DNA of 64,000 nt, taken from positions 25,296 to 89,295 of the forward strand of contig JAJYIT010000016.1 of the NCBI GenBank assembly GCA_021789975.1. The letters run 5' to 3'. A program made the translations under genes and the position numbers. Below the pieces are notes generated by a model. That model worked only from the letters and a program-made list of their open reading frames with translations. It did no database searches and had not been told where the DNA came from. Within the stretch, counting starts at the first letter, position 1. The number at the start of each line of letters is the position of its first letter. Of the stretch, positions 1 through 9,404 are shown one piece after another. Origin of the DNA: Bacteroidota bacterium (lineage in GTDB: Bacteria > Bacteroidota > Ignavibacteria > Kryptoniales > JAKASW01).

Positions 1-1
1 T

Positions 2-1870
2 TACGGCAACGCACAAAGCGCCTATGAATTCTTCGCGAATCCCTTTGGAGTTCAATTTGATGCTATGAGGACTTCGAACAGTGAGGACGCGAGCTTCGAT
101 TGCCTCTGGTACTCTTCCGGCAACATAACGGATTCCGGGTACACTCTGGAAATCGCAGTACCATTCAAGAGTCTTCGGTTCCCACCGTCGAAGAAGCAGC
201 ATTGGAGAGTCGAGTTCTTCAGAAACCTCCCACGCGACACGCGCTACCAGGTAACATGGACGACGCTCGACCGCAACAATCCCTGTCTCATGTGTCAGAC
301 CGGTACAATCGATGGAATCGAAGGCATAACTGCTGCCAACAATGTCGAGGTATTACCGTATGCCGTTGGCGTACAGACCGGATCTAAAGGAGATGCCGGT
401 GATCCGGCATCCAGGTTCACCGATGGTCCTCCAACCGGCAAGGTGGGCGCCGGGTTGCGGTACGCTCCTTCTTCCTCCTTCGCATTGGCAACCGTGGTCA
501 ATCCCGATTTTAGCCAGATCGAATCCGATGCGACACAAATCAGCGTCAACAACACCTTTTCAATCTTCTATGCAGAGAAGAGGCCCTTCTTTCTCGAAGG
601 CGCGGATCTCTATTCCACGTTGGCCAGTGCTTTCTATTCACGGATGATCAATAATCCCTTGGCGGCGGCTAAGCTGACCGAAATATCCGGCGGATTCTCC
701 CTTGCCTACCTTGCGGCTTATGATAGGGAATCACTATTCATGATACCGGGTGAAGAAGGGAGCGATTTTGTCGGGACTTCTTTGAAATCTCTGAGTAATG
801 TCGTTCGCGCAAAATATGATTTCGGGAGCGAGTCTTTTGTCGGTGCTTTATTGACGACGAGGAATTTTTCCGACGCCCATAATTATGTCGGTGGCGTTGA
901 TTGGAGCTTTCTCTTTGGCGGAAACTTTTACTTTGTCGGGCAGATGCTTCTGACCTATACCCGGGAAGTAAATGACACGTCAATCTTCTCCAGCGACCGG
1001 CGCTTCGGCTCGAGCGGGTACGATGCAGCGTTCAACGGACAGAGTTATTCCGGTTCAGGTTTCCAGACTGATTTCAAACGGAATGCCCGCGACTACAGCT
1101 TTGATTTGAGTCTCACGAGTGCGGCTCCGACTTTCCAGGCACAGGACGGCTTCATCACCACAAACGACTTCCGGAACGTCAGTCTCTGGCATGGTTACAC
1201 CATATACTTCGAAAAATCGTTTGTCGAGAACGCATCGATACAATCAACTTCCGGAGTGGGGTTCAATTTCGATGGCGCCCGGAAAAGCGAATGGACTTCC
1301 ATCCAGGGACAGGCAAATCTCACAGGTCAGACTTATGTCTGGATGGCGTACTACCCACTCCAGGAAGAGATATTCAACAGTGTCCACTTTCACAAACTGT
1401 ACAGGACAGAAGTAAGCGTGTCCACAAATCCGGTCGGAAGTGTCGCCGGGAATATCTGGGTACAGGTCGGAAGGCTGATCTACCGTCAAGACGATCCTCA
1501 GCTCGGAAGAGGATACAACATTTCGGGTGAGTTGATACTGAAACCGTCAGCAAAAATTGCGCTCGACCTGACGTATTCCCGTTCCCGCCTTTGGTCGTAC
1601 CACACTTTACAGCTCTTCTATGATGGCTACATTGCGAGGAGCTCATTTGTATATCAATTTTCACCCGAGTTATTTGTCAGGCTGATTGGTCAGTACGACC
1701 AGTTTGCCAGACAATTTCAATTTGATCCGATGTTGAGCTACAAGCTGAATCCCTTCACAGTCTTCTACGCAGAATCGAGCCACAACTTTGCGAGGTTCGA
1801 TCAACCATACGGGGTTGAGAGGACCGTTCAGCAGTTTTTCGTGAAGCTTCAATACCTGTGGCAGAACTAA
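2..1870 (+). CDS. DUF5916 outer-membrane protein, 5' end cut off
   Basis: The reading frame is open from the left edge (frame starting at base 2), so the start lies outside the window; 622 residues are visible. The first visible stretch (NPFGVQFD, then EIAVPFKSLRFP) looks like the end of the carbohydrate-binding-9-like domain that precedes DUF5916. The following NPDFSQIESDA and EKRPFFLEGADLY are the hallmark motifs of DUF5916. The rest has the alternating aromatic/polar pattern of an outer-membrane beta-barrel and ends in an aromatic-rich strand (FFVKLQYLWQN). The family is common in Bacteroidota and relatives; its substrate is unknown. No partner gene is visible. An internal ATG at 65 is not the true start because the conserved sequence continues upstream of it. 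Confidence 0.85.
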   Translation, partial: YGNAQSAYEFFANPFGVQFDAMRTSNSEDASFDCLWYSSGNITDSGYTLEIAVPFKSLRFPPSKKQHWRVEFFRNLPRDTRYQVTWTTLDRNNPCLMCQTGTIDGIEGITAANNVEVLPYAVGVQTGSKGDAGDPASRFTDGPPTGKVGAGLRYAPSSSFALATVVNPDFSQIESDATQISVNNTFSIFYAEKRPFFLEGADLYSTLASAFYSRMINNPLAAAKLTEISGGFSLAYLAAYDRESLFMIPGEEGSDFVGTSLKSLSNVVRAKYDFGSESFVGALLTTRNFSDAHNYVGGVDWSFLFGGNFYFVGQMLLTYTREVNDTSIFSSDRRFGSSGYDAAFNGQSYSGSGFQTDFKRNARDYSFDLSLTSAAPTFQAQDGFITTNDFRNVSLWHGYTIYFEKSFVENASIQSTSGVGFNFDGARKSEWTSIQGQANLTGQTYVWMAYYPLQEEIFNSVHFHKLYRTEVSVSTNPVGSVAGNIWVQVGRLIYRQDDPQLGRGYNISGELILKPSAKIALDLTYSRSRLWSYHTLQLFYDGYIARSSFVYQFSPELFVRLIGQYDQFARQFQFDPMLSYKLNPFTVFYAESSHNFARFDQPYGVERTVQQFFVKLQYLWQN

Positions 1871-2016
1871 GCCTTGGGTCAGGCATCGCAGATTACTCGG
1901 CTGGTGGAGTGCCGGATTGATGTGGAAGTTCAATCCACTTCTTCGATAATCCACCATCCCATCGCTCCTTTTGCTCTGGTTTGATTCTCCCTCCTTCAAC
2001 TTCTAAATTACTCAAG

Positions 2017-2406
2017 ATGTCTTCAGGAACCAGAAGTTTCACATTGGATGAAGCGCGATCGCTGCTCAAGGACTTGCTGCCGGATCTTGCTGAGGTTGTC
2101 CGCCTGAAAAGGGTTCTGGACGCCAGGAGGTATGATATTTACCGTCACCAATATTTCGGCGGGGCCGGACCCAACGGCACCGGCAGCTACCCACGCGAGC
2201 TTGAGAGCCTTGTGAAACTGCTCCGAAAATTCGACGAGGAAGGAGTTCTCGTAAAGAGCCTCGACGAGGGTCTCATAGACTTTCCACATGTCAGGGAAAA
2301 CGGCGAAGAGATTTTCTTGTGTTACAAGTTAGGTGAGGAGAATATTCTATTCTGGCACCCGATGGAGACGGGTTTTGCCGCACGACGAAAAACATCTGAA
2401 CTATAA
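2017..2406 (+). CDS. DUF2203 family protein
   Basis: This 129-residue soluble protein begins MSSGTRSFTLDEARSLL and carries the DUF2203 pattern: an N-terminal helix with LLPDL, a central Glu/Asp-rich helix pair, then GLIDFPHVRENGEEIFLCYK and a C-terminal LFWHP motif. Those two late motifs are typical of the family. The frame can be extended to a TTG at 1981, but the ATG at 2017 fits the usual N-terminus better. The function of the family is unknown. It lies 8 bases upstream of the proline dehydrogenase gene, so the two are probably co-transcribed. Confidence 0.75.
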   Translation: MSSGTRSFTLDEARSLLKDLLPDLAEVVRLKRVLDARRYDIYRHQYFGGAGPNGTGSYPRELESLVKLLRKFDEEGVLVKSLDEGLIDFPHVRENGEEIFLCYKLGEENILFWHPMETGFAARRKTSEL

Positions 2407-2414
2407 ACGGAGAA

Positions 2415-3320
2415 ATGATGAACCCGTTGAATAATGTTGTAGTATCAACCCTTCAGTATGCCCCAAAAGGGTTTGTGAAGCGGTTCGCAATGCGTTACAT
2501 CGCAGGCGAAGGAATAGAAGATGCAGCACGAGTTGTAAGGGTGCTGAACTCCAGGAGCTTATTGGCCACTATCGATGTGCTTGGCGAAAACGTGACAAAG
2601 AAAGAAGAGGCGATTGAGTCGACAAAAGCAGCTAAAGAAGTACTTCATATGGTTGCTAAGAACAAACTCGATTCAAATCTGTCGATCAAGCTGACACAGT
2701 TTGGACTAAACATAGATCCCGATTTTTGCTTTGAGAATGTCAGGGGAATCATGGACGTTGCCCGCGGCTACGGCAACTTCGTCAGGATAGACATGGAGGA
2801 TTCTACCGTCATCAGCGCCACTCTCGGGTTGTACGAGAAACTTCGGAATTCCGGATATGAAAATACCGGCGTTGTTATTCAGGCATACATGAAGCGAAGT
2901 GAGGAAGACATTAAGCACCTGATCAAGATGAACGCGAACGTAAGATTATGCAAGGGGATCTACATCGAGCCCGACGGAATTGCTTACAAGGGGCGGGAAG
3001 AAATTAGACAGAATTACACAAAACTCCTGAACATGCTTCTGGACGGTGGAAGTCGCGTCGGAATCGCGACGCATGACGAAGTGCTGGTGAAGGCTGCATA
3101 CGATTCAATCAGGCGCATGAAGCTCAGTAAGGACAGGTACGAATTCCAGATGTTGTACGGTGTTCGACGCGACCTGCGAGACAAGATTGTCGCCGACGGA
3201 CATCGGCTCAGAGTATACGTACCTTTTGGGCCGCACTGGTATGCTTACTCCATGAGACGATTCAAGGAGAACCCGCAGGTGGCCGGGTATGTAGCGAAGG
3301 CGATACTTGGCTTCGAGTAA
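2415..3320 (+). CDS. proline dehydrogenase (monofunctional)
   Basis: Predicted FAD enzyme that oxidises proline to pyrroline-5-carboxylate and passes electrons to quinone. The 301 residues match the short, single-domain ProDH family rather than the large bifunctional PutA. Visible family motifs are VRIDMEDS (barrel strand), RLCKGIYIEP, IATHDE, YEFQMLYGVR and the C-terminal RVYVPFGPHWYAYSMRR, which carries the proline- and flavin-contacting arginines. Two adjacent ATGs (2415 and 2418) follow a GGAGA ribosome site. It is paired with the DUF2203 gene upstream. No pyrroline-5-carboxylate dehydrogenase gene is in the window. Confidence 0.92.
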   Translation: MMNPLNNVVVSTLQYAPKGFVKRFAMRYIAGEGIEDAARVVRVLNSRSLLATIDVLGENVTKKEEAIESTKAAKEVLHMVAKNKLDSNLSIKLTQFGLNIDPDFCFENVRGIMDVARGYGNFVRIDMEDSTVISATLGLYEKLRNSGYENTGVVIQAYMKRSEEDIKHLIKMNANVRLCKGIYIEPDGIAYKGREEIRQNYTKLLNMLLDGGSRVGIATHDEVLVKAAYDSIRRMKLSKDRYEFQMLYGVRRDLRDKIVADGHRLRVYVPFGPHWYAYSMRRFKENPQVAGYVAKAILGFE

Positions 3321-3715
3321 GCCCAAGGAAAAGATTTGGACACTGATTTTCACGGAACGGACGGATAACCTCGGACTCCAGAAATTCTAATTAGCACTTG
3401 ATCGGTCGAGATCCGTCGTTTGAGTGACGATCCGCGTTCAAGTGCTTTGCTATATTGCGGCTGGAGATCAAATGTCCTGACAAGACGGCGCAAGCCTGAG
3501 AAGTTGCATCGTTTCCGCACAGCTTGTAATCCATCGCTATTAATGCTTGCAGTCCCGCTTCTTGCTTTATTTCAGCAACTTGTAGAAATTGATTCGGCTT
3601 TTAGTGCTTAGTGAACGTCTACGGTGAATCTAAGAACCGAGTCGATGAGTGATGCGCGGTTGCGGAGGGTGACTCGATAGAAACTTGATAGGGAGTTCAA
3701 ACGGCACCTGCAAAA
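3321..3715. other. 395-bp stretch without a convincing gene
   Basis: This lies between proline dehydrogenase and the restriction remnant. A 63-codon frame at 3420-3611 has no family resemblance and no ribosome site and was not accepted. I see no RNA gene and no strong terminator here. Confidence 0.5.
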
Positions 3716-4630
3716 TTGTCAGAGGCTGAAACTCGTTATAGCCTGATCGAACCGGAGCTTAAGAATGCGGGATGGAATCTTAATGACCGATCACGGGTCA
3801 GAACAGAAATCCCTGTGGACGGGTACGATGCAACTCCACTCAACGGCTTTGCCGATTATTGCCTTTACCGTTCCGACGGCGACGTCCTTGCCGTGGTCGA
3901 GGCGAAACGCACGAGCAGGGACGCGCGGGTGGGAAAACAGCAGCTCCTCCAGTATTCAGAAGCAATCGAAAAGAAGCAATCCTTCAGACCCTTCGGCTTC
4001 ATGGCAAACGGGGAGGAAATCTTTTTCTGGGACAGCGAGGTTTCTGCGGAAAGACAGGTGGCGGGATTCTTTTCACGCGAAAATCTCGAAAGACTCCTCT
4101 GGATAAAACAGAATACGAAGCCTCTCAACAGTGTGCAGATAGACAGCACTATTGTGGAGCGCGCATACCAGACCGAAGCCATAAGGCGCATTTCCGAGGC
4201 AATCGAGTCGAAGAAGAAACGAAAAGCCCTTCTCGTGATGGCGACAGGGACCGGCAAGACCCGAACCATCATGGCACTGATCGACGTCTTCCTCCGTACC
4301 CATAATGCACAGCGCGTCCTCTTCCTTGCCGACCGCGATCCTTTGGTGGAGCAGGCACTGACGGACGGTTTCAAATCATTTCTGCCGAACGAGTCCCGCG
4401 CCCGCATCCGCACGTACGACCTCGAAGAAGCAAAATTAGCTCGCATCTGCGTTTCGACGCTTCAGACATTGGAGCTCTGCTACGACAAGTTCACTCCCGC
4501 CGATTTCGACTTGGTCATCACGGACGAGTGCCACCGTTCCATCGGCTTTCCTGGAGATGTTCGGGGATCCGGCGAGCAATCCGAAAGGATGGAAAACTAT
4601 CACGCTGGGCGACGCAATTGCGTATTTTGA
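3716..4630 (+). pseudogene. hsdR: type I restriction HsdR, N-terminal fragment
   Basis: This is the front of a type I restriction enzyme motor/nuclease subunit. It starts with TTG at 3716, giving MSEAETRYSLIEPELKNAGW, a normal HsdR N-terminus. It then shows the PD-(D/E)XK nuclease core (FADYCLYR, then VVEAKR), the helicase Walker A motif MATGTGKTRT and the DEAH-type box DECHRS. Family members are usually 750-1100 residues. Here homology stops at about residue 276, right after DECHRSI (around 4544), and the rest (to 4630) is out-of-frame HsdS sequence. The remaining helicase domain, hsdM and the front of hsdS are missing. The fragment keeps nuclease motifs but cannot be a working translocase. 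Confidence 0.88.
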
Positions 4631-5180
4631 ATATGGGACATCAGTAAGATCCAATGATAACAATAGGGGTGTTCCAATAATTGGCATGGGCAACATTACG
4701 TATGAGGGTAGACTGGATTTTAACAACCTAAGATATGTTCAACTTCCTGCTAATGAGTTTCAAAAGTTGAAACTTGAAAGAGGAGACATCATCTTCAACC
4801 GAACTAATTCAACAGAGTTGGTTGGGAAGACAGCATATTGGACTGCCGATTTTGATGCTGTCATCGCGTCTTATTTGGTAAAACTAAAGTTATTTCCAGA
4901 GTACGAGCCTGCTTGGTTCTCAGCACTATTGAATACTCACTATTTCAAAAAGCTCTTTGCTCAACGGTGCAAGAAAGCCGTGAACCAATCCAACATTAGC
5001 CCAACTCTGTTGAAAGAATTTCCGATGTACCAGCCTCCAACAATCGAACAACAAAAATTCTCAGGACTTGTTGAGAAAATTGAGTCACTTCGAGGAAAGC
5101 AAAGTGATTCTGAAAAAGAGTTAGACAACCTTTTCAACAGCCTCATGCAGAGGGCATTCAAAGGAGAGCTTGTGTCTTGA
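4545..5180 (+). pseudogene. hsdS: type I restriction HsdS, C-terminal fragment
   Basis: This is the second half of a specificity subunit. It begins in frame at about 4548 with FLEMFGDPASNPKGW, the well-known sequence just before the second target-recognition domain. It then has a recognition domain (ITLGDAIAYFEYGTS to QPPTIEQQKFSGLV) and the terminal conserved helix that ends LFNSLMQRAFKGELV. The first target-recognition domain is absent. The ATG at 4557 has no properly spaced ribosome site, because the TGGAG touches it. Base composition is visibly richer in A+T than the hsdR part, as is common for recognition domains. The fragment sits in a different frame from hsdR, which supports a deletion or a misassembly. 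Confidence 0.88.
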
Positions 5181-5414
5181 GCAACGTCGATTAGAATAGT
5201 CTGCCGGAGGTCTGCGAATCTTACGAGTCCAGGACTCATGAAAGACCTCTTCGAGACGGCATTCCACTATTCCCCCATTCCATTATTCCATGGTTCCAGC
5301 TTTCCATCGTCCCGTCGCTCTATTCCTCTCGCCTCTTAAACAACCACGCTCCGTCCCTTTCATTATTCCAGGCTTTCGAATTAGATTTGAGAACAGGACG
5401 AAAGCAGATTCCAT

Positions 5415-7433
5415 ATGCTCAACAAATTCGAAATCATATCAGGATATGAACCCGCCGGCGATCAGCCGGAGGCAATCGAGCAACTGACCGAAGGTCTGAA
5501 GTCAGGTCAGAAGTTCCAGACGCTGCTCGGCGTCACCGGCAGCGGCAAGACTTACACGATGGCGCAGATTATGCAGAGAGTCAACAAGCCGACTCTCGTT
5601 ATCTCTCACAACAAGACGCTCGCCGCGCAGCTCTATGCCGAATTCAAACAGCTTTTCCCCGACAACGTCGTCGAGTTCTTTATTTCATACTACGACTACT
5701 ATCAGCCTGAAGCCTACATCCCGCAGACCGACACATATATTGAGAAGGATTCTTCGATAAACGATGAGATCGACCGTCTCAGACTCCGGGCAACAAGCTC
5801 GCTTCTCAGTGGCCGTAAAGACGTAATTGTCGTCGCCTCTGTCTCCTGCATTTATGGTATCGGCTCGCCGGCAGACTATCGTCATGAAGTCGTGGTAATA
5901 ACGAAGGGCGAGAAGATGGGGCGAAGACATTTGCAGGAGATGCTGATAAAAAGTCTCTACTCCCGAAATGACGTCGAATTCCTCCGCGGCACTTTCCGCG
6001 TCCGCGGCGACGTGGTCGAAATATTCCCGGCATACGAAATAGAAGAGGCCGTCCGGGTCGAGTTCTTCGGCGATGAGATCGATTCGATAAAAACATTCGA
6101 TCCGTTGACGGGAGCAGCCGTCCTGGAGATGGATGAGGTTAGCATATATCCGGCGCGTCACTTCGTGACGAGCGAAGAAAATCTTGAACGGGCGATCGTC
6201 TCAATCGAGGCAGAGCTTGTCAACCGACTTACCGAACTTCGCGCACTCGGAAAGTATCTGGAAGCTCAGAGAATCGAACAGCGGACCAGGTTCGACATCG
6301 AGATGATGCGGGAAGTCGGATACTGCAACGGCATCGAGAATTATTCCAGACACATCACAAACCGCGAGCCCGGTCAGCGCCCTTATGTACTCCTCGATTA
6401 TTTCCCCGAGGATTTCCTTCTCTTCATAGATGAGTCACACCAGACGGTCCCGCAGCTTCGTGCGATGTACAACGGCGACTGCTCGCGGAAGATGACTCTC
6501 GTCGAATACGGTTTCAGGTTGCCATCCGCACTCGACAACCGTCCGCTCAAGTTCAATGAATTCGAAGCGATGATAAAACAGGTGATCTTCGTCAGCGCGA
6601 CTCCCGCTGAATACGAGCTTGAGAAAAGTGGCGGCGTCATAGTCGAGCAGGTGATACGACCGACCGGCATCGTCGATCCTGAAGTTGAAGTCAGACCGGT
6701 TAAGAACCAGATGGATGATTTGATACAGGAGATCAGGGAACGGGTGAAGGCGAAAGAACGCACGCTCGTAACTACGCTGACGAAAAGAATGGCAGAAGAC
6801 CTGACCGAATATCTTAGGAACCTGAACATACGAGTGAAATACATTCATTCGGACATCGATTCCCTCGAGCGCGTCTCGATCTTGAGGGACCTAAGACTCG
6901 GCGAGTTCGATGTGCTTGTCGGTGTGAACCTCCTTCGTGAAGGGCTTGATCTTCCGGAAGTCTCACTCGTAGCAATCCTCGACGCAGACAAAGAAGGGTT
7001 CCTGCGATCAGAGAAATCTCTTATCCAGACTGCGGGCAGGGCCGCAAGAAATATCGGAAGCCGCGTTATCCTCTACGCAGATTCGGTCACGAAGAGCATG
7101 AAGCGGATGATGGACGAAACGAGCCGCAGGCGAAAGATTCAATCCGATTACAACGTGAAACACGGCATCAAGCCGAAATCCATTGTCAAGACTACGGAAG
7201 AAATCATGGCATCGACCGCCATAGCTGATGTGAGGGCCGAGGGCGAAGAAAGAGTCCGTCGTCTCCAGCAGGCAAGTGTCGCAGAAAAACCCGAAAAATA
7301 TTTGTCCGAGCAGCAGAAGAGGGATCTTGTCGACAGGCTCACGAAGGAGATGTACCAGGCGGCGAAGGATCTCGATTTCGAGAAAGCTGCGGAGCTCCGT
7401 GACGAGGTCCATAGATTATCAGGGGAAAAATGA
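5415..7433 (+). CDS. uvrB: excinuclease ABC subunit B
   Basis: Nucleotide excision repair helicase that verifies DNA damage and loads UvrC. The 672 residues match the full family length. Visible in order are Walker A GVTGSGKT (about residues 39-46), the beta-hairpin [20 protein letters not shown] that clamps DNA, the helicase motif FIDESHQT, the SATPAEYE motif, the C-terminal helicase motifs ([20 protein letters not shown]) and the UVR domain at the end ([18 protein letters not shown]), which binds UvrC. The next gene overlaps its stop by four bases (ATGA), so they are translationally coupled. Confidence 0.98.
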   Translation: MLNKFEIISGYEPAGDQPEAIEQLTEGLKSGQKFQTLLGVTGSGKTYTMAQIMQRVNKPTLVISHNKTLAAQLYAEFKQLFPDNVVEFFISYYDYYQPEAYIPQTDTYIEKDSSINDEIDRLRLRATSSLLSGRKDVIVVASVSCIYGIGSPADYRHEVVVITKGEKMGRRHLQEMLIKSLYSRNDVEFLRGTFRVRGDVVEIFPAYEIEEAVRVEFFGDEIDSIKTFDPLTGAAVLEMDEVSIYPARHFVTSEENLERAIVSIEAELVNRLTELRALGKYLEAQRIEQRTRFDIEMMREVGYCNGIENYSRHITNREPGQRPYVLLDYFPEDFLLFIDESHQTVPQLRAMYNGDCSRKMTLVEYGFRLPSALDNRPLKFNEFEAMIKQVIFVSATPAEYELEKSGGVIVEQVIRPTGIVDPEVEVRPVKNQMDDLIQEIRERVKAKERTLVTTLTKRMAEDLTEYLRNLNIRVKYIHSDIDSLERVSILRDLRLGEFDVLVGVNLLREGLDLPEVSLVAILDADKEGFLRSEKSLIQTAGRAARNIGSRVILYADSVTKSMKRMMDETSRRRKIQSDYNVKHGIKPKSIVKTTEEIMASTAIADVRAEGEERVRRLQQASVAEKPEKYLSEQQKRDLVDRLTKEMYQAAKDLDFEKAAELRDEVHRLSGEK

Positions 7434-8143
7434 CGCTTGCGGCGGCGGCTGAGGGAATTGCGGAGGCAATCGAAGACTTTATTTACCCCCATCTATGTTC
7501 AACCTGCTCCGGCTCGCTGTCAAGGCATGAGAGATATGTCTGTTCGCGGTGCTGGGACAGTTTCGATAGAGTTGTTCCGACCGAGACCATTATCCAGGCA
7601 ATCGAATCCAAGTTTCTTGTGGATGAGGCAGTCGATCTCGTCGATTCGGTGTTTCTCTTCGAGCAGGATCCGCGTGTTCGGATGGCCGTCCATCTTCTCA
7701 AATATGATGGGGCGGAAGCGATCGCGGACAAATTCGGAGTGTACATTTCCAAAAAAATAGCCGGTGATGAGAGGTTATCTACCTGTAGCGTGATTGCTCC
7801 TGTGCCCCTGCATCCCGTGAGACAGCGAGAGCGGGGTTATAACCAGAGTGACCTGATTGCACGCAGCGTAGGGAGAAATCTTGAAATCGACAATTTACCG
7901 AACCTGCTCATACGAACGCGACAGACTCAATCACAGACACTCTTCGATGCGGAAGGGAGAAGTCGAAACATACACGGGGCTTTTGCGATCGGGCCGGAAT
8001 TCCACAAGAGAATTTGCGGTGTGAGAGTTCTCCTGATAGACGATGTAATAACAACCGGATCGACAATTAAAGAGTGTGCGTCAACTCTTAGACAGGGCGG
8101 TGCGTCAGGTGTATGCGCTGCCTCCGCCGCAATAACTGTCTGA
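7430..8143 (+). CDS. ComF-family phosphoribosyltransferase-like protein
   Basis: This 237-residue protein has a four-cysteine N-terminal zinc-finger-like segment (CSTC, then CSRCWDSF). A type I phosphoribosyltransferase fold follows, with the PRPP-binding loop [13 protein letters not shown] near the C-terminus. [15 protein letters not shown] and [16 protein letters not shown] are signature motifs of the ComF/GntX family. ComF takes part in DNA uptake in competent bacteria, but members in non-competent species have no settled role. The start codon overlaps the uvrB stop, which suggests co-expression with repair functions. No other competence gene is nearby. Confidence 0.9.
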   Translation: MTLAAAAEGIAEAIEDFIYPHLCSTCSGSLSRHERYVCSRCWDSFDRVVPTETIIQAIESKFLVDEAVDLVDSVFLFEQDPRVRMAVHLLKYDGAEAIADKFGVYISKKIAGDERLSTCSVIAPVPLHPVRQRERGYNQSDLIARSVGRNLEIDNLPNLLIRTRQTQSQTLFDAEGRSRNIHGAFAIGPEFHKRICGVRVLLIDDVITTGSTIKECASTLRQGGASGVCAASAAITV

Positions 8144-8155
8144 GACTTCCGGCGA

Positions 8156-8956
8156 CTATTTCCGACTTAATGCCTCAGCCAGCTCTACGATTGAATCAAA
8201 AGTGAAGTCAGGGACTATCCCGAAATGTTCCCCGTATGAATCGTTAAATCTACCGGTCTTCACCAATATTCCCACGAGACCCGCATCCATCGCTCCCTTG
8301 ATGTCTGCCTCGATGTCGTCTCCCACCATGGCAAATTCCCCGGACAGCCACCTCTGATTTGCTTCAGTCCTTATATCGTGGACGGCGAGGTTATAAAACT
8401 GTCGCGATGGTTTGCCGATAATCTTTGCCTGCTTGCCCGACGAATACTCCAGTGCTGCAACGAAGGCACCTGCGTCGATCTGTAAGCCTTCACTGTTTCG
8501 ATAATACCTATTCTTCCTCAAGGCAATGAGCTCAGTTCCACCCATCACCAGTTTGAATGCCTTGTTGAGCATCTCATAATCCATCTGGCTTCCGATGTCG
8601 CCGATGATGACATAGTCGGGGTTCCGGCCGGAACTCTCTATCTCTTTGAATTCTTCCAATAATTCAGGTGCAACCACGAAGTTGCATTTTATACCCTCGA
8701 AAGTCTTCAGCAATTCCGCCGCCGCAGATGCAGCAGTGAAAATCTCTTCAGCGTCTGTCTCGATGCCAAGACTGCGAAGCCTTTCCGCAATTGATCGACG
8801 AGAAAGCTTCGTCGTTCCGGATACAAATCTGAAATTGTATTTGTTTTCCCTCAGACTCTGAACAAATTTGCTCGCGCCTGGCAGAAGAACATCCCCAACC
8901 ATCAGTGTCCCGTCCAGGTCGATCAGCCATCCCTTTAAATCGTCAAGTGATTTCAA
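8156..8956 (-). CDS. HAD-superfamily hydrolase, NagD/HDHD2-like
   Basis: Predicted cytosolic Mg-dependent phosphatase of 266 residues. The catalytic motif I WLIDLDGTLMVGD is near the N-terminus, motif II is FVSGTTKLS, and motifs III/IV are GKPSRQFYN and MVGDDIEADIKGAMDAG, followed by GILVKTGRF. The large C2-type cap between motifs II and III places it in the NagD/4-nitrophenylphosphatase/HDHD2 group. Substrate unknown. It appears to start with TTG at 8956, directly after an AGGAAA sequence, so the start is somewhat uncertain. It converges with comF, with only 12 bases between the stops. Confidence 0.88.
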   Translation of the reverse strand: MKSLDDLKGWLIDLDGTLMVGDVLLPGASKFVQSLRENKYNFRFVSGTTKLSRRSIAERLRSLGIETDAEEIFTAASAAAELLKTFEGIKCNFVVAPELLEEFKEIESSGRNPDYVIIGDIGSQMDYEMLNKAFKLVMGGTELIALRKNRYYRNSEGLQIDAGAFVAALEYSSGKQAKIIGKPSRQFYNLAVHDIRTEANQRWLSGEFAMVGDDIEADIKGAMDAGLVGILVKTGRFNDSYGEHFGIVPDFTFDSIVELAEALSRK

Positions 8957-9275
8957 TTTCCTGTGTGTCCACCTTCTTATTTCTCATAGTACCTTGATGA
9001 ATTGAACTCTAAGTTACTGAGTTGCCGTTGACTTTTGCAAAGATATTTGGAGTAGAGGGAGATGATCTCAGCCATAGATCGGGCTCTTCCTTCTAACTGA
9101 CCCTCCCCCTTCCTTTCGCGAAAAAGAGAATGTCGAGAAGAAGATCTACTGCTCTGACGCGTCGATCTTGAGTCCACCGAATTGAATATTCATGGAAAGA
9201 CTCCTCGATGCAGGCGGTGAGTTCGGAAGTAGAGCACGATAGTTGAGCAGTTACGACAGTCTTCACTGCTTCCCG
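8957..9275. other. intergenic stretch with no gene seen
   Basis: This lies between the HAD gene and the stem-loops that follow the cytochrome cluster. A 66-codon minus-strand frame at 8977-9177 is low-complexity Ser/Arg sequence without homology and was not accepted. A minus-strand promoter for the HAD gene presumably lies here, but no clear motif was recognised. Confidence 0.5.
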
Positions 9276-9314
9276 GTGGGGGACTACATCGTGGAGTTCT
9301 CCTTAGTCCCTCAC
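9276..9314. repeat. stem-loop beyond the cytochrome-cluster terminator
   Basis: An 11-bp imperfect inverted repeat: bases 9276-9286 (core GGGGACTA) pair with 9304-9314 (TAGTCCC core), with one G-T wobble and a 17-base loop. It lies directly after the terminator hairpin on the minus strand, making a double stem-loop. It may be a back-up terminator or an RNA-stabilising element. Confidence 0.5.
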
Positions 9315-9316
9315 AT

Positions 9317-9351
9317 AAAACGGCTGGCCTTCAATTTATTGAAAGCCAGCC
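9317..9351 (-). terminator. rho-independent terminator of the cytochrome cluster
   Basis: A strong hairpin: GGCTGGC at 9322-9328 pairs with GCCAGCC at 9345-9351, and an inner TTCAA/TTGAA stem is separated from it by one mismatch. On the minus strand it is followed by a TTTTATG run. It lies 53 bases after the stop of the last cytochrome gene, the expected place for the end of that transcript. Confidence 0.8.
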
Positions 9352-9404
9352 TCCTTGCACTATTTCAAGGGTTCAGCTGCCGCGTCGAAGTATTTCAAAA
9401 TGAC

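Noticed and set aside
3420..3611. 63-codon frame after proline dehydrogenase
   Set aside because: No ribosome site and no recognisable family; base pattern does not look coding.
5255..5310. ATTCC-rich stretch before uvrB
   Set aside because: Looks like a short low-complexity sequence; the units are irregular and no repeat period holds.
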